Source of the DNA: Ichthyophis bannanicus
Lineage: Eukaryota; Chordata; Amphibia; Gymnophiona; Ichthyophiidae
NCBI GenBank assembly: GCA_033557465.1
Contig: CM066033.1
Span: 704,973,637 to 705,037,636 of the forward strand
Length of the DNA stretch: 64,000 nt
Direction of reading: 5' to 3'
Made by a program: the position numbers and the translations under genes. A model generated the notes under the pieces. The model worked only from the letters and a program-made list of their open reading frames with translations, made no database searches and had not been told where the DNA came from. Each line of letters opens with the position of its first letter. Within the stretch, counting starts at the first letter, position 1. Positions 11,280 through 21,278 of this stretch are shown here, piece after piece.

Positions 11280-13174
11280 TGAAAGGTCCAGAACCCCTAA
11301 ACATTCCAGGCAGGTTATTTTGCCAACAGATGGCACCAAATAACAGCAGAAAATTGGACTCTGTCCATTGTGGGAGAGGGGTACAAGCTTCATTTTCACA
11401 GTGTGCCCCCTCCTACAATCGTAAGACAGTTCAATTCCCAAACCTCTACAGACAATCTACTGGATCGAGAGGTCTCAACACTTCTTGCTTAAGGAGCAAT
11501 AGAGGAGGTGCCCATTCTTCAACGGGGTACAGGGTTCTACTCCCCTTATTTTCTTATTCCAAAGAAAACAGGAGGACACAGACCCATTCTAGACCTCAGA
11601 GAATTGAACAAATATCTGTTCAGAGAAAAGTTCAAAATGATTTCTCTGGGAACTCTTCTGCCATACCTTCAAAGTCAGGATTGGCTTTGTTCTCTAGATC
11701 TAAAGGATGCATATACTCACATTCTGATCCATCCAGATCACAATAAATTCTTACAATTCCTTTTCAAGGGAAAAAAATTCCAATACAGGGTCCTTCCCTT
11801 TGGTCTGGCTTCAGCACCAAGAGTATTCACAAAATGCATGGCAGTAGTAGCTGCATTTCTGCGAACCCTAGAGATATTCGTCTTCCCTTATTTAGACGAC
11901 TGGCTCATTCGAGCCCTTACGGTTCCAGAAGCCAGCTCTGCACTGTCTCGCACAATGCGAATCCTTCAATACTTGGGTTTGGTCATAAACCTCCCAAAAT
12001 CTCAGCTTGCTCCGTCTCAGTCCCTGGAGTTCATAGGAGCTTGTTTAGATACCAGACAGTCAAGGGCTTTTCTCCCACAACCCCGCTGCCTTCGCATAGT
12101 GCACATAGCTCCTCAAGCAGCGGTGAAGTCCTCCCTACCTGCTCGAGAACTACTACAACTATTGGGATATATGGCATCCACGGTTCATGTGGTTCCCTAA
12201 GCTCGTCTTCATATGCGAGCAGCCCAATGGACCCTATCTACACAGTGGACACAGGCCACAGGACATCTGTCGGACAAGATATCAAACTCACAACGACTGA
12301 TTTTGTCCCTCCAATGGTGGCAATCACTGGAAAATCTTCTATTGGGATCTACTTTCCAGCAACCCCTATTCCAGGCCACCCTAACAACAGATGCATCACA
12401 GGTGGGATGAGGAGCACACCTGCATCATCTCTCTACCCAGGGTACCTGGACTCCACAGGAGGCTTGTCTTCACATAAATCTCCTGGAACTCAGAGCAATC
12501 TATCTATCTTTTCGAGTATTCCATGCCCAGCTCAGCTACAAGACAGTCCTAGTCCAAACGCACAATCAAGTAGCTATGTTCTACGTGAACAAGCAGGGCA
12601 GAACAGGTTCTCTGTCGTTATGCAACGAAGCTTTACGACTATGGGCCCTCGCCAGAGAGCATCAAATTCACCTTCTCGTGGTATATCTTCCAGGCATTCA
12701 AAACCTTTGGGCAGACATATTCAACCGAGTATTGCTGCCTCCCGAATGGTCTCTCCACCTAGACCATGTGGCCAAGATATTTCAGATCTGGGGAACCCCA
12801 GACATAGACCTATTTGCAAGTCCACTGAATGCCAAACTTCCCCGGTTCTGTTCCAGAATTCCGGCTCAAAATTGCCAAGCAAGGGATGCCTTCCTTCTTC
12901 ACTGGGGTCACGACTTCCTCTATGCCTTCCCACCCATTCCCCTCATCCCCAAAACACTTTTCAAGCTTCAGAGAGACAGAGGACGTATGATCCTCATAGC
13001 GCCATGGTGGCCACACCATACGTGGTATCCCCTGCTTCTACATCTCTCTCAAGCTGCACCTCTGGAGTTAGGGTGTGCTCCAAATCTTCTCTCTCAAGAG
13101 AACGGGATGCTATGGCACCTGAATCCCCAGTCCCTGCATCTCAGGGCCTGGTTGCTGAAAGCTTAGACCTTTAG
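11280..13174 (+). pseudogene. DIRS-C RT / RNase H / methyltransferase-like region
   Basis: The RT is open over 11,508-12,200: GFYSPYFLIPKKTGGHRPIL, DLKDAYTHILIHP, LPFGLASAPRVF and FPYLDDWLI (YLDD 11,889-11,900). Stops at 12,198-12,200 and 12,408-12,410 interrupt the same frame before RNase H. There TTDAS and MFYVNKQGRTGS are visible at about 12,385-12,610. From 12,780 the Dam-like methyltransferase block reads WGTPDIDLFASPLNAKLP, YAFPPIPLIPKT and MILIAPWWPHHTWYPLLLHLS. The long overlapping frame at 11,834-13,174 is a shadow. This is the best-kept RT in the window but is still broken. Confidence 0.82.
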
Positions 13175-13194
13175 GATCTCAACCTTTCCCAACA

Positions 13195-14203
13195 GATAAA
13201 AGATATCCTTCAGGCTTCTAGAAAACCTTCCACAAGATGCTCTTACGCCTTCAAGTGGAAACGTTTTACTATATGGTGTTCGCAAAAGGGGTTAAACCCC
13301 CTAATGATACCTTTGGAATCGATACTAGAGTATCTACTTCATTTATCAAATTCTGGTCTAAAGACCAATTCAGTAAGAGTCCATCTTAGTGCAATTGCAG
13401 CTTCCTATAAGCCTCTAAATGTACAACCAATTTCCTCTCATCCACTAATATCAAGATTTATGAGATGTCTTCTATTAACAAAGCCTCCCATCCGGCCACC
13501 ACCGGTGGCATGGGATTTAAACCTAGTTCTCGGGCAGCTCATGAAACCGCCTTTTGAACCTTTAGCCACTACAACCCCAAAGCTTTTATCCTGGACGGTC
13601 ATCTTCCTAATTGCAGTCACCTCTGCACATTGCATTAGTGAATTGCCGGCTTTGGTGGCTGATCCTCCTTATACTAGGTTTCACCATGATAAGGTTGTTC
13701 TCAGAACTCATCCACACTTTATGCCAAAGGTGGTTTCGCCTTTTCATTTAAATCAATCGATTCATCTTCCTGTATTCTTTCCGAGGCCTCATGCCTCTAA
13801 TGCAGAAAGGAACCTTCATACTTTGGATTGTAAAAGAGCCTTGGCTTTTTACCTACAAAGAATACAACAACATAGAAGGTCTTCTCAACTTTTTATTGCT
13901 TTTGATTCTAGTCATTTTGGACTTCCAGTCTCCAAGCGAACTCTGTCCAAATGGCTTGCAAAATGTATATCCTTTACTTATGAGAGTAAGAGTCTTCCTC
14001 TTCACGGCCATGTCGCAGCTCATAATGTGAGAGCCATGGCAGCCTCTATGGCTAACCTTCACTCAGTGTCTATCAATGACATTTGTCGAGCAGCCACCTG
14101 GGCTTCCGTACACACTTTTACAGCTCACTACTGTCTAGATAAAGCCTCCCATCGGGATTCCTTTTTTGGCCAAGCTGTTCTTCAAAATCTCTTTCAGACC
14201 TAA
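13195..14203 (+). pseudogene. DIRS-C tyrosine recombinase with lost catalytic Arg
   Basis: The frame is open from 13,304 to the stop at 14,203. The first part (IKDILQASRKPSTR) begins near 13,195 with no clear start codon. Motifs in order are LKTNSVRVHLSAIAAS, box I at TSAHCISELPAL, FHLNQSIHLPVFFPRPH, SKRTLSKWLAKC, then AHNVRAMAASMAN (HxxR) and TFTAHYCLD (probable nucleophile Tyr). Box I in copy B reads TSARRISEL. Here the catalytic Arg codon is TGC (13,631-13,633), a change that fits CpG deamination from CGC. The protein would be near full length but probably inactive. Confidence 0.82.
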
Positions 14204-14331
14204 TTCAACTCCTACCCTCCAACCCTGGTGGGATGCCAGAGATCCATGGGAGGAAGCATGGCCCACCTTACTATAGGTGGCAGCTTCCTGGGGCTATCTC
14301 CCTGGCATCTTCAGCTAGGCGAGTCCCCCAT

Positions 14332-16925
14332 TTGTCTGTCTGATCTTTCCCTTCACCAACACGTTCAAATCCCCACACATTCAGCTGGTCATACATTAGA
14401 CCTGATTATTTCCTGCTAGTCTTCATCCATTGCTCCCTCTTCCCTCTCTTCCCTGCCCCTTCCTTGGTCTGATCATTTCTGTATACACTTTACCCTTCTG
14501 TGTCCTAACCTTCCCCTTCCCTCCTCTTCTGTCCTACCCCCAGCCCGCCCGGTTCATCGTCTTACTCCTGACTCACCAAGTTTCCATCCTCTGAAGCTTT
14601 TTCCTGCCAATTTTCCCCTACTTCCAGTGGATCTCCAGGCTCAGTGTTGGGATACCACACTTTAGTCTGCGTTAGATAAGGTTGCCCCTTTACGTCTCCC
14701 TTCTGCCACTTGGCGTCGCCCTAACTCCCCCTGGTTCTTTCCTGGTCTTCTGCTTCATCGCTCTTATCTTCACCGGGCTATTTGCCGCTGGCACAAGTGT
14801 CCCTCCCCAGCAACACTGTCACACTTTTGTCATTGTCACACGCATTATCGCACCCTTCTTAATTCAGGTAAACGGACTCACTTCTCTAAGCTTATCTCTT
14901 CCTCAGCGAACTCTACACGTCAACTGTACCATATTCTTCATTCCCTCTCTGCCCCCTCAACTTCTCCGATCCCTAATACCACAGTCCCCGCTTCTCCCTC
15001 TCCCAGCAACCCCGCTCCCTCTGCTTTGGCTTCTCATTTTGCCGCCAAGGTTCATTCTATCCGACAACTTTTCTCCACATCTCCCCCTCCCTCCCTCTCC
15101 CCGACTTCCTCTACGTCTGTGGTCTCCCCAGGTATCCCTCCCCTTTCCCACTGCTGGTCCATTTTCCAACCCATTACCCTTCCAGAATTGACCAAGGTTC
15201 TCACTACTACTCGAAAAACCACCTGTCCCTCTGATCCCATCCCCTCACAGTGGCTCTCTGAGCCCACTCTGGCCCTGCTCCCTTCGATCCTCTCCATTTT
15301 TAACACTAGTCTGATGTCTGGCACCTTCCCCTCACATTGGAAACACGCCCTTATACGTCCCCTACTTCTCTGGATCCTTCCGTACCTTCCAACTGGCTTC
15401 CTATCTCTAATCTCCCCTTTCTATCTAAACGTCTCGAAAGACTGGTTTTCTCTCAGCTTTCTGCTCACCTTGAGGCCTCCCTGGTTCTTCACCCCCGTAA
15501 ATCTGGCTTTCGTCCCAGTCACAGCACTTAAACTATCCTTATCTCCTTTCTCAATGAGTTGCATGTTGCTCACGATCACGGTTCTATATCTATCGCTGTC
15601 TCACTCGACCTATCTGCTGCCTTTGACGTTGTCGATCACCGCACTCTCCTCTTGAGGCTTAGTTCTATTGGTCTTTCGGGTTCGGTCCTCCGTTGGTTTC
15701 ACTCTTTTCTTTTTAATCGATCTTTTTCAGTCATCTCTGGTTCTGATTCCTCTTCCTCAACACCTCTTCACTGTGGTGTCCCTCAGGGCTCTGTGCTAGC
15801 ACCCCTTCTGTTCAACATTTTTCTGGCCCCTCTTGCTTTACTTATCCAGCAGCACTGTATCTCAGCATATTATTACGCAGATGATATTATTCTTCTTTTT
15901 CACACCAGCTCTCTCATTCCGGATATTGGCCCCCTTAATGTCTGTCTCTCTGCTGTTTCTTCCTGGTTTTCAGAGAACTTCCTACATGTTAACTTGTCCA
16001 AACCCTCAGCTATTTGGTTCACTGCTGGTGCTCCTACTCCTACTCTTGTTCCATCTCTTTCTGCTGGTCCTATTCCTCTTGTTACATCTCTGCGTTATCT
16101 GGGTGTCACATTGGATTCAGCTTTAACCTTCAAAGATCACATTTCTTCTGTCGTTCAACGTTCTTTCTGTACACTGAGGCAACTTCATGCAGTCCGGTCT
16201 TTTCTCTCACCCCCTTCTCTAACTACACTGCTTCTTTCCCTTGTCGTTTCTCGTTTGGACTACTGTAACGCATCTTTGGCTGGTCTTCCTCTCACTCAGC
16301 TCCGTCGACTCCAGTTAGTTCACCACACTGCTGCCCGTCTTCTGACTCACACTTCCCGATCTGCTCATGGCACCCCCCTTCTTATTCGCTTACACTGGTT
16401 ACCTATTCCGTTTCGCATTCAATACAAGATCCTCATTTATGTACACAGATCTCTGCACACCGCTGTCCCACTCTATCTCTCTGATTTAGTTCACTTCCAT
16501 TGCCCCTCCAGAGCTCTTAGATCGATTCACGCTAATCGCCTATTTCTTCCTCCTCCCTCACAGGCTCATCTTGACTCTACATGTTCTTCTGCCTTTTTCT
16601 TTCTCCGTCCCCGTCTTTGGAACTCGTTGCCATCAGCTCTACGTCTGGAACTCTCATTTCACACCTTCAAAGCCAAACTTAAGACTCACCTCTTTTGCAC
16701 AGCTTTTGATCTCCCCCCCCCCTCCTTCCGCTGACCTTTGTCGGTGTTCCATCCCTCTACCACTGTCTATCCTATCGCACTGTCTACTACTGCTATCCTT
16801 TTCTGTAAACAAATGGCGTTCCTTTCTTGTTTTCCTTCTTCTCCAGTAGTATCCTTTTTGTTTTATTGTAAACCGCCGTATACCCTTTGGTCCAGGCGGT
16901 ATAATAAGTTTTAAATAAAGATAAA
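14332..16925 (+). pseudogene. 5'-truncated L2-like LINE in DIRS-C 3' region
   Basis: This LINE starts within the endonuclease C-terminus (HTLDLIIS, then PWSDHF). It continues through RT: SLDLSAAFDVVDH (about 15,610), [17 protein letters not shown] (15,770), YYYADDIILLF (15,870) and LRYLGVTLDSALTF (16,090). The C-terminal blocks are RLDYCNASLAGLP, LHWLPI and LWNSLPSALR. The frame 15,559-16,734 is open for 391 codons. The upstream part has several frame changes, so the gene is broken. The 3' end has AAACCGC, a loop, GGCGGTATAATAAG, then a short (AAATA) tail. DIRS-C ICR begins right after at 16,926. Confidence 0.8.
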
Positions 16926-16990
16926 GAAGACTACATTCCTGCTTGTTCCTGGAGATATCGTAGTTACTCACCTGTAACAGGTGATCTCCG
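16926..16990 (+). other. DIRS-C internal complementary region (ICR)
   Basis: Bases 16,926-16,952 are the reverse complement of the left terminus, with one mismatch. The next stretch, CGTAGTTACTCACCTG, is the reverse complement of the right terminus. In DIRS1 the ICR is the template proposed to bring both ends together so that the element can circularise. The same fusion is seen in B (about 17,621-17,690 and 18,320-18,389), A (about 20,935-21,000) and F (about 53,975-54,045). Confidence 0.85.
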
Positions 16991-17094
16991 GGAACAGCAG
17001 GAATTTAGTCTTCACAACCCACCCACCTCCCCTGGGAGTTGTCTCTGTCTCTTTCCTCTCTCCCTCTATTTTCACTCAGCTACAAACTTAACTG

Positions 17095-17279
17095 AAGAGG
17101 GACAGTTGGAAAGGCGGGAAGGCAGCACGCATGTGCTGAGGGATGCTCCCAAAAGCATTCCTATTGGATGCTGGGGAGCGTTCCCACGCAGGCTCTGTCG
17201 GTACCGACGATACCCATATGTGAAAACTAAATTCCTGCTGTTCCCGGATATCACTTGTTACAGGTGAGTAACTACGCTT
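17095..17279 (+). repeat. DIRS-C right inverted terminal repeat
   Basis: The sequence ACTGAAGAGGGA through GCTGGGGAGCGTTCC and TACCGACGATACCCATATGT is the inverse of the left ITR. It is followed by an outer extension ending CAGGTGAGTAACTACGCTT that has no match at the left end but matches the second half of the ICR. This asymmetric extension is typical of DIRS right ITRs. Confidence 0.83.
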
Positions 17280-17282
17280 TCT

Positions 17283-17486
17283 CTCGAAGGCCATGTCACA
17301 GCTCACAATGTGAGAGCAGTGGCAGCCTCAATGGCTAATCTTCGTTCTGTGTCCATTGACGACATCTGCAGAGCAACCACTTGGGCTTCGGTACACACCT
17401 TTAAAGCCCACTATTGCTTAGACAAGGACTCCCATCGGGATGCCTCATTTGGCCAGGCTGTTCTCCAGCATCTCTTTCAGACTTAG
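17283..17486 (+). pseudogene. DIRS-B tyrosine recombinase, C-terminal part
   Basis: This is the continuation of the gene cut at 8,972. It carries AHNVRAVAASMANLRSVS (HxxR box) and TFKAHYCLDKDSHRD (probable nucleophile Tyr), and ends FQT-stop at 17,484-17,486. A second identical copy lies 699 bp downstream (17,982-18,185). Only the first can be collinear with the N-terminal part. An Ala-Val change (RAVAAS against RAMAAS in C) is the only notable difference. Confidence 0.82.
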
Positions 17487-18680
17487 TACAACTCCTACCT
17501 GCCGTCCTAGGTTTTCGATGTCAGAGATCCATGGGAGGAAGCATGCCCCATCTCACTCTGGGTTCGCAGCTTGCTGGAGTCATCCCCCTGGCATCTCTCA
17601 GCTAGGGAGTGCCCATATGTGAAGACTACATTCCTGCTTGTTCCTGGAGATAGCGTAGTTACTCACCTGTAACAGATGATCTCCGGGAACAGCAGGAATT
17701 AAGTCTTCACAACCCACCCACCTCCCCTGGGAGTTGTCTCTATCTCTCTCTTTGTCTACTTCTCTCCTTTGGTCTCAGCTATAAACTCAACTGAAGAGGG
17801 AGAGTTGAAAAGGCGGGAAGGCCGCACGCAGGCATTGTGGGATGCTCCCAAAAGCTTTCCTATTGGATGCTGGGGAGCATTCCCACGGAGGCTCCGTCAG
17901 TACCGACGATACCCATATGTGAAGACTTAATTCCTGCTGTTTCCGGAGATCACCTGTTACAGGTGAGGAACTACGCTTTCTCTCGAAGGCCATGTCACAG
18001 CTCACAATGTGAGAGCAGTGGCAGCCTCAATGGCTAATCTTCGTTCTGTGTCCATTGACGACATCTGCAGAGCAACCACTTGGGCTTCGGTACACACCTT
18101 TAAAGCCCACTATTGCTTAGACAAGGACTCCCATCGGGATGCCTCATTTGGCCAGGCTGTTCTCCAGCATCTCTTTCAGACTTAGTACAACTCCTACCTG
18201 CCGTCCTAGGTTTTCGATGTCAGAGATCCATGGGAGGAAGCATGCCCCATCTCACTCTGGGTTCGCAGCTTGCTGGAGTCATCCCCCTGGCATCTCTCAG
18301 CTAGGGAGTGCCCATATGTGAAGACTACATTCCTGCTTGTTCCTGGAGATAGCGTAGTTACTCACCTGTAACAGATGATCTCCGGGAACAGCAGGAATTA
18401 AGTCTTCACAACCCACCCACCTCCCCTGGGAGTTGTCTCTATCTCTCTCTTTGTCTACTTCTCTCCTTTGGTCTCAGCTATAAACTCAACTGAAGAGGGA
18501 GAGTTGAAAAGGCGGGAAGGCCGCACGCAGGCATTGTGGGATGCTCCCAAAAGCTTTCCTATTGGATGCTGGGGAGCATTCCCACGGAGGCTCCGTCAGT
18601 ACCGACGATACCCATATGTGAAGACTTAATTCCTGCTGTTTCCGGAGATCACCTGTTACAGGTGAGGAACTACGCTTTCT
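17283..18680 (+). repeat. 699-bp tandem duplication of DIRS-B 3' end
   Basis: Two head-to-tail units, 17,283-17,981 and 17,982-18,680, show no difference that I can find. Each holds the recombinase C-terminus, 3' untranslated part, ICR and right ITR, and each ends in TCT. The first unit is preceded by the right ITR of DIRS-C, which is homologous to the right ITR ending each unit. Unequal exchange between these ITRs would give exactly this duplication. An assembly artefact is the alternative. Confidence 0.9.
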
Positions 18681-19761
18681 GCCCCAGCTCCGCTGTGCTC
18701 GGCTCAAAAAGTTAGCATCTCAAGCATGCCTCAAGAACTATCTTACTACTCGAGAAATGCTACAACTTCTGGGTCATATGGCATCAACGGTGCAAATAGT
18801 TCCATATGCCTGTGTGCATATGTGCACAGGCCAGTGGACACTGGCATCCCAGTGTTCTCAAGCATCAGGTCGCCTGGGAGACAAGATAACATTCTCTACC
18901 CTTTTGATCTCGTTTCTCCAGTGGTGGCAATCCCCAGAAAATCTCCTTGTAGGGTCACCTTTTCAGATTCCAGCACATCAATGTACCCTGATGATGGATG
19001 TATCCAGATTGGGCTGGGGAGCCCATCTCGGATCTCTCTCCATTCAAAGACTCTGGTCTCAGCAGGAGTCACATCTCCACATAAATCTGTTGGAACTCAG
19101 ACCTATTCTCATTGCTCTCAAAATTTTCCAAGACCATCTTCGTTGCTGCAGAGTCTTAGTGCAAATCGACAATCAAGTAGCCATGTTCTATGTGAACAAG
19201 CAAGGCAGAACAGGTTCTTGGGCCCTCTGTAATGAGGCTGTACATCTCTGGTCCTTTGCCATACATCATCGCATTCACCTCCATGCAGTGTATCTCCCGG
19301 GCAAGCACAATGTCTTAGCGGACAGACTAAGTCGAATCCTTTTCCCCCACGAATGGTCTCTTCATGTAGACAAAGTCTCTTACATTTTTCAGATATGGGG
19401 GACTCCGGAGATAGACCTGTTTGCAAGTCCTCAGAATCCCAAGCTCCCTTGCTTCTGTACCAGGACTCCTGCACCTGACAGCCAGCAAGTGGATGCTTTT
19501 CACTTCCACTGGGGTCAAGGCTTCCTATATGCCTTCCCTCCCATTCCCCTAATTCTCAAGACTCTCTTCGAACTCCAGAGGGTCAGGGGCTTCATGATAC
19601 TCATAGCCCCATGCTGCCCATGTCAAGCGTGGTACCCTCTCCTTCTACGTTTGTCTCAAGCTCAACCTATAGATCTGTTCCAGATCTCTCAGGAGGAGGG
19701 GATGCTGCTCCATCCCAATCCGCAGTCTCTCCATCTCACAGCATGGCTGCTGAAGGCATAG
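18681..19761 (+). pseudogene. DIRS-A RT C-terminus / RNase H / methyltransferase-like region
   Basis: This is the continuation of the RT cut at 3,834. The frame is open from 18,681 to the stop at 19,759-19,761, which makes it the longest clean polymerase stretch among the DIRS copies here. RT connection: TTREMLQLLGHMASTV. RNase H: MDVSRLGWGAHL (Asp followed by Val rather than Ala), INLLELRPI, QIDNQVAMFYVNKQGRTGS and NVLADRLSRI. The methyltransferase-like block is WGTPEIDLFASPQNPKLP, YAFPPIPLILKT and MILIAPCCPCQAWYPLLLRLS. Confidence 0.83.
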
Positions 19762-20793
19762 TCTTCCAAGGCATTAGCCTTCCCCAGGAGGTTAAGGACA
19801 TCCTCTTAGCTTCTAGGAAGCCATCCACCAGGCGGTCCTATGCTTTCATGTGGTGTAGGTTTTCTTTCTGGTGTTCTCAGAAGAATCTTAATCCCTTCTC
19901 AGCTCCGGTGGAGGCACTGCTTGAGTATCTCCTCCACCTCTCTTCTTCTGGTCTCAAAACCAATTCGGTAAGAGTACACCTAGTGCAATTGTGGCCTCTC
20001 ATATGCCCTTAGATGGTCAACCCATCTCTTCTCAGCCACTCGTACCATGCTTCATGAGGAGTTTTCTATTAACCAAGCCTCCCATTTAGCCACCTCCAGT
20101 GGCATGGGACCTCAGTGTTGTTCTAGGGCAGCTTCTCAAGCCGCCCTTTGAACCTCTGTCCACTACCTCACTTAAGTTTCTCACATAGAAGGTCATCTTT
20201 CTCATTGCCCTCACTTTAGCAAGGCACATTAGTGAGCTCCAGGCTTTGGTGGCTGACCCTCCTTACACACGGTTCCACCATGATAAGGTAGTCCTAAGGA
20301 CTCAGCCTCACTTCATGCCGAAGGTAGTCTTGCCCTTCCACTTGAACCAGTCGGTCTACCTTCCTGTGTTTTTCCCTAGACCACACTCATCTAGGGCAGA
20401 AGCAACCCTCCATACTCTGGACTGTAAACGTGCCTTAGCTTTTTATCTTCAGAGGACTTGAGAGCACCGGAAAGCTTCTCAGCTGTTCATCTCCTTTGAC
20501 TCCAGTCCCTCAGGTTGCCAGTATCCAAGCATACTCTCTCCAAGTGGGTAGCTGACTGCATCACCTTTGTTTATGAAAAGGCAGGACTCTCCTTCAAGGG
20601 TCATGTCACTGCCCATAATGTTCGAGCCATGGCTACCTCAATGGCAAATCTACGTTCTGTAGCTATTGACGAGATCTGCAAAGCAGCAACTTGGTCTTCC
20701 GTCCATACTTTTGCTGCTCACTACTGCCTAAAGGACTCCCGCCAGGATGTCATGTTTGGCCAGGTTGTTCTCCAACATCTCTTTCAGACTTAG
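19762..20793 (+). pseudogene. DIRS-A tyrosine recombinase
   Basis: The region reads VKDILLASRKPSTRRSYAF, LKTNSVRVH, box I TLARHISELQALVADPP, FHLNQSVYLPVFFPRPH, SKHTLSKWVADC, AHNVRAMATSMAN (HxxR) and TFAAHYCLKDSRQD (Tyr), with a stop at 20,791-20,793. Frame changes or stops occur near 19,985, 20,085, 20,190 and 20,460. Box I has CAC (His) at 20,225-20,227 where copy B has the catalytic Arg CGC, again a CpG-type change. The gene is a fossil. Confidence 0.8.
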
Positions 20794-20934
20794 AGCAACT
20801 CTTACCCTCCGTCCCAAGTTTTGATATCAGACATCTATGTAGGATGCATGATCTCTTTAGGCACACCTGTGAAAATCCACAGCCGATTCTGAGGTCATCT
20901 CTCTGGCATCTTCTAGCTAGGGAGTTCCATATGT

Positions 20935-21275
20935 GAAGACTACATTCCTGCTTGTTCCTGAAGATGCGTAGTTACTCACCTGTAACAGGTGATCTCCGGG
21001 AAGAGAAGGAATTTAGTCTTCACAACCCAACCTCCTCCTCTAGGAGTCGTAGGTCTTCTTTTCATTCTCTCCTTTTATCTCAGCTACAAACTCAACTGAG
21101 GAGGGAGAGCTAGAAAGGCAGCTACACAGGCGCAGTGGAATGCTCCCTAAAGCTTTCCTATTGACACTGGGGAGCGTTCCTGCGCAGACTCGGTCGGTAC
21201 AGATGTCAGCTAGATGTGAAGATTAAATTTCTGCTGTTCCCGGAGATCACCTGTTACAGGTAAGTAACTACGCTT
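20935..21275 (+). repeat. DIRS-A ICR and right ITR
   Basis: The ICR reads CTACATTCCTGCTTGTTCCT followed by GCGTAGTTACTCACCTG, the inverted left and right ends. The right ITR follows (about 21,090-21,275) and ends in CAGGTAAGTAACTACGCTT. Past that point the sequence matches the methyltransferase-like region of a different DIRS family (E), so this is the outer boundary of A. The junction reads TTCC rather than a clean TCT, probably one later substitution. Confidence 0.8.
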
Positions 21276-21278
21276 TCC

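Larger units (their letters stand above)
8973..17279 (+). mobile_element. DIRS-C retrotransposon, inserted in DIRS-B recombinase
   Basis: DIRS-C is complete from terminus to terminus, with TCT at 8,970-8,972 on the left and at 17,280-17,282 on the right. Subtracting the LINE in its 3' region leaves about 5.7 kb. Order: left ITR, gag, RT, RNase H, methyltransferase-like region, recombinase, LINE insertion, ICR, right ITR. Coding regions carry several stops and a frameshift, and the recombinase has lost its first catalytic Arg. It cannot have moved with its present proteins. Confidence 0.88.
3835..18677 (+). mobile_element. DIRS-B retrotransposon, inserted in DIRS-A, split by DIRS-C
   Basis: DIRS-B begins after the TCT at 3,832-3,834 with CCAGGAACAAGCAGG and ends before the TCT at 18,678-18,680. 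Removing it and keeping one TCT restores the RT frame of A without loss or gain. The element has gag (4,229-6,075), RT/RNase H/methyltransferase-like region (6,330-8,130) and recombinase (8,131-8,972 plus 17,283-17,486). Its ICR and right ITR are present twice because the 3' 699 bp is tandemly duplicated. DIRS-C sits inside the recombinase gene, and a 150-bp LINE 3' tail sits between gag and RT. Confidence 0.88.
1..21275 (+). mobile_element. DIRS-A retrotransposon, left end outside window, split by DIRS-B
   Basis: This is a DIRS-type element with coding order gag, RT, RNase H, methyltransferase-like domain, tyrosine recombinase, ICR and right ITR. Sequence starts a few codons into gag, so the left ITR should lie just outside the window. 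DIRS-B interrupts the RT reading frame at 3,832-3,834. The frame resumes at 18,681 exactly where a sister copy predicts. A minus-strand LINE fragment (722-1,885) interrupts gag. The element ends at about 21,275, where the flank switches to an older, divergent DIRS copy (E). Both flanks of the internal insertion read through to the same protein, so assignment of the two halves to one element is firm. Confidence 0.85.

Noticed and set aside
11834..13174. 446-codon plus-strand open frame
   Set aside because: It overlaps the DIRS-C RT and RNase H in another frame, is Ser/Pro-rich, and has sister shadow frames at the same place in B and A. It is not an independent gene.
16926..17279. Separate palindromic MITE of about 350 bp (also at 17,621, 18,320, 20,935 and 53,970)
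   Set aside because: Its ends pair because the ICR is complementary to the right ITR. Position after the recombinase in every copy shows that it is part of the DIRS element.
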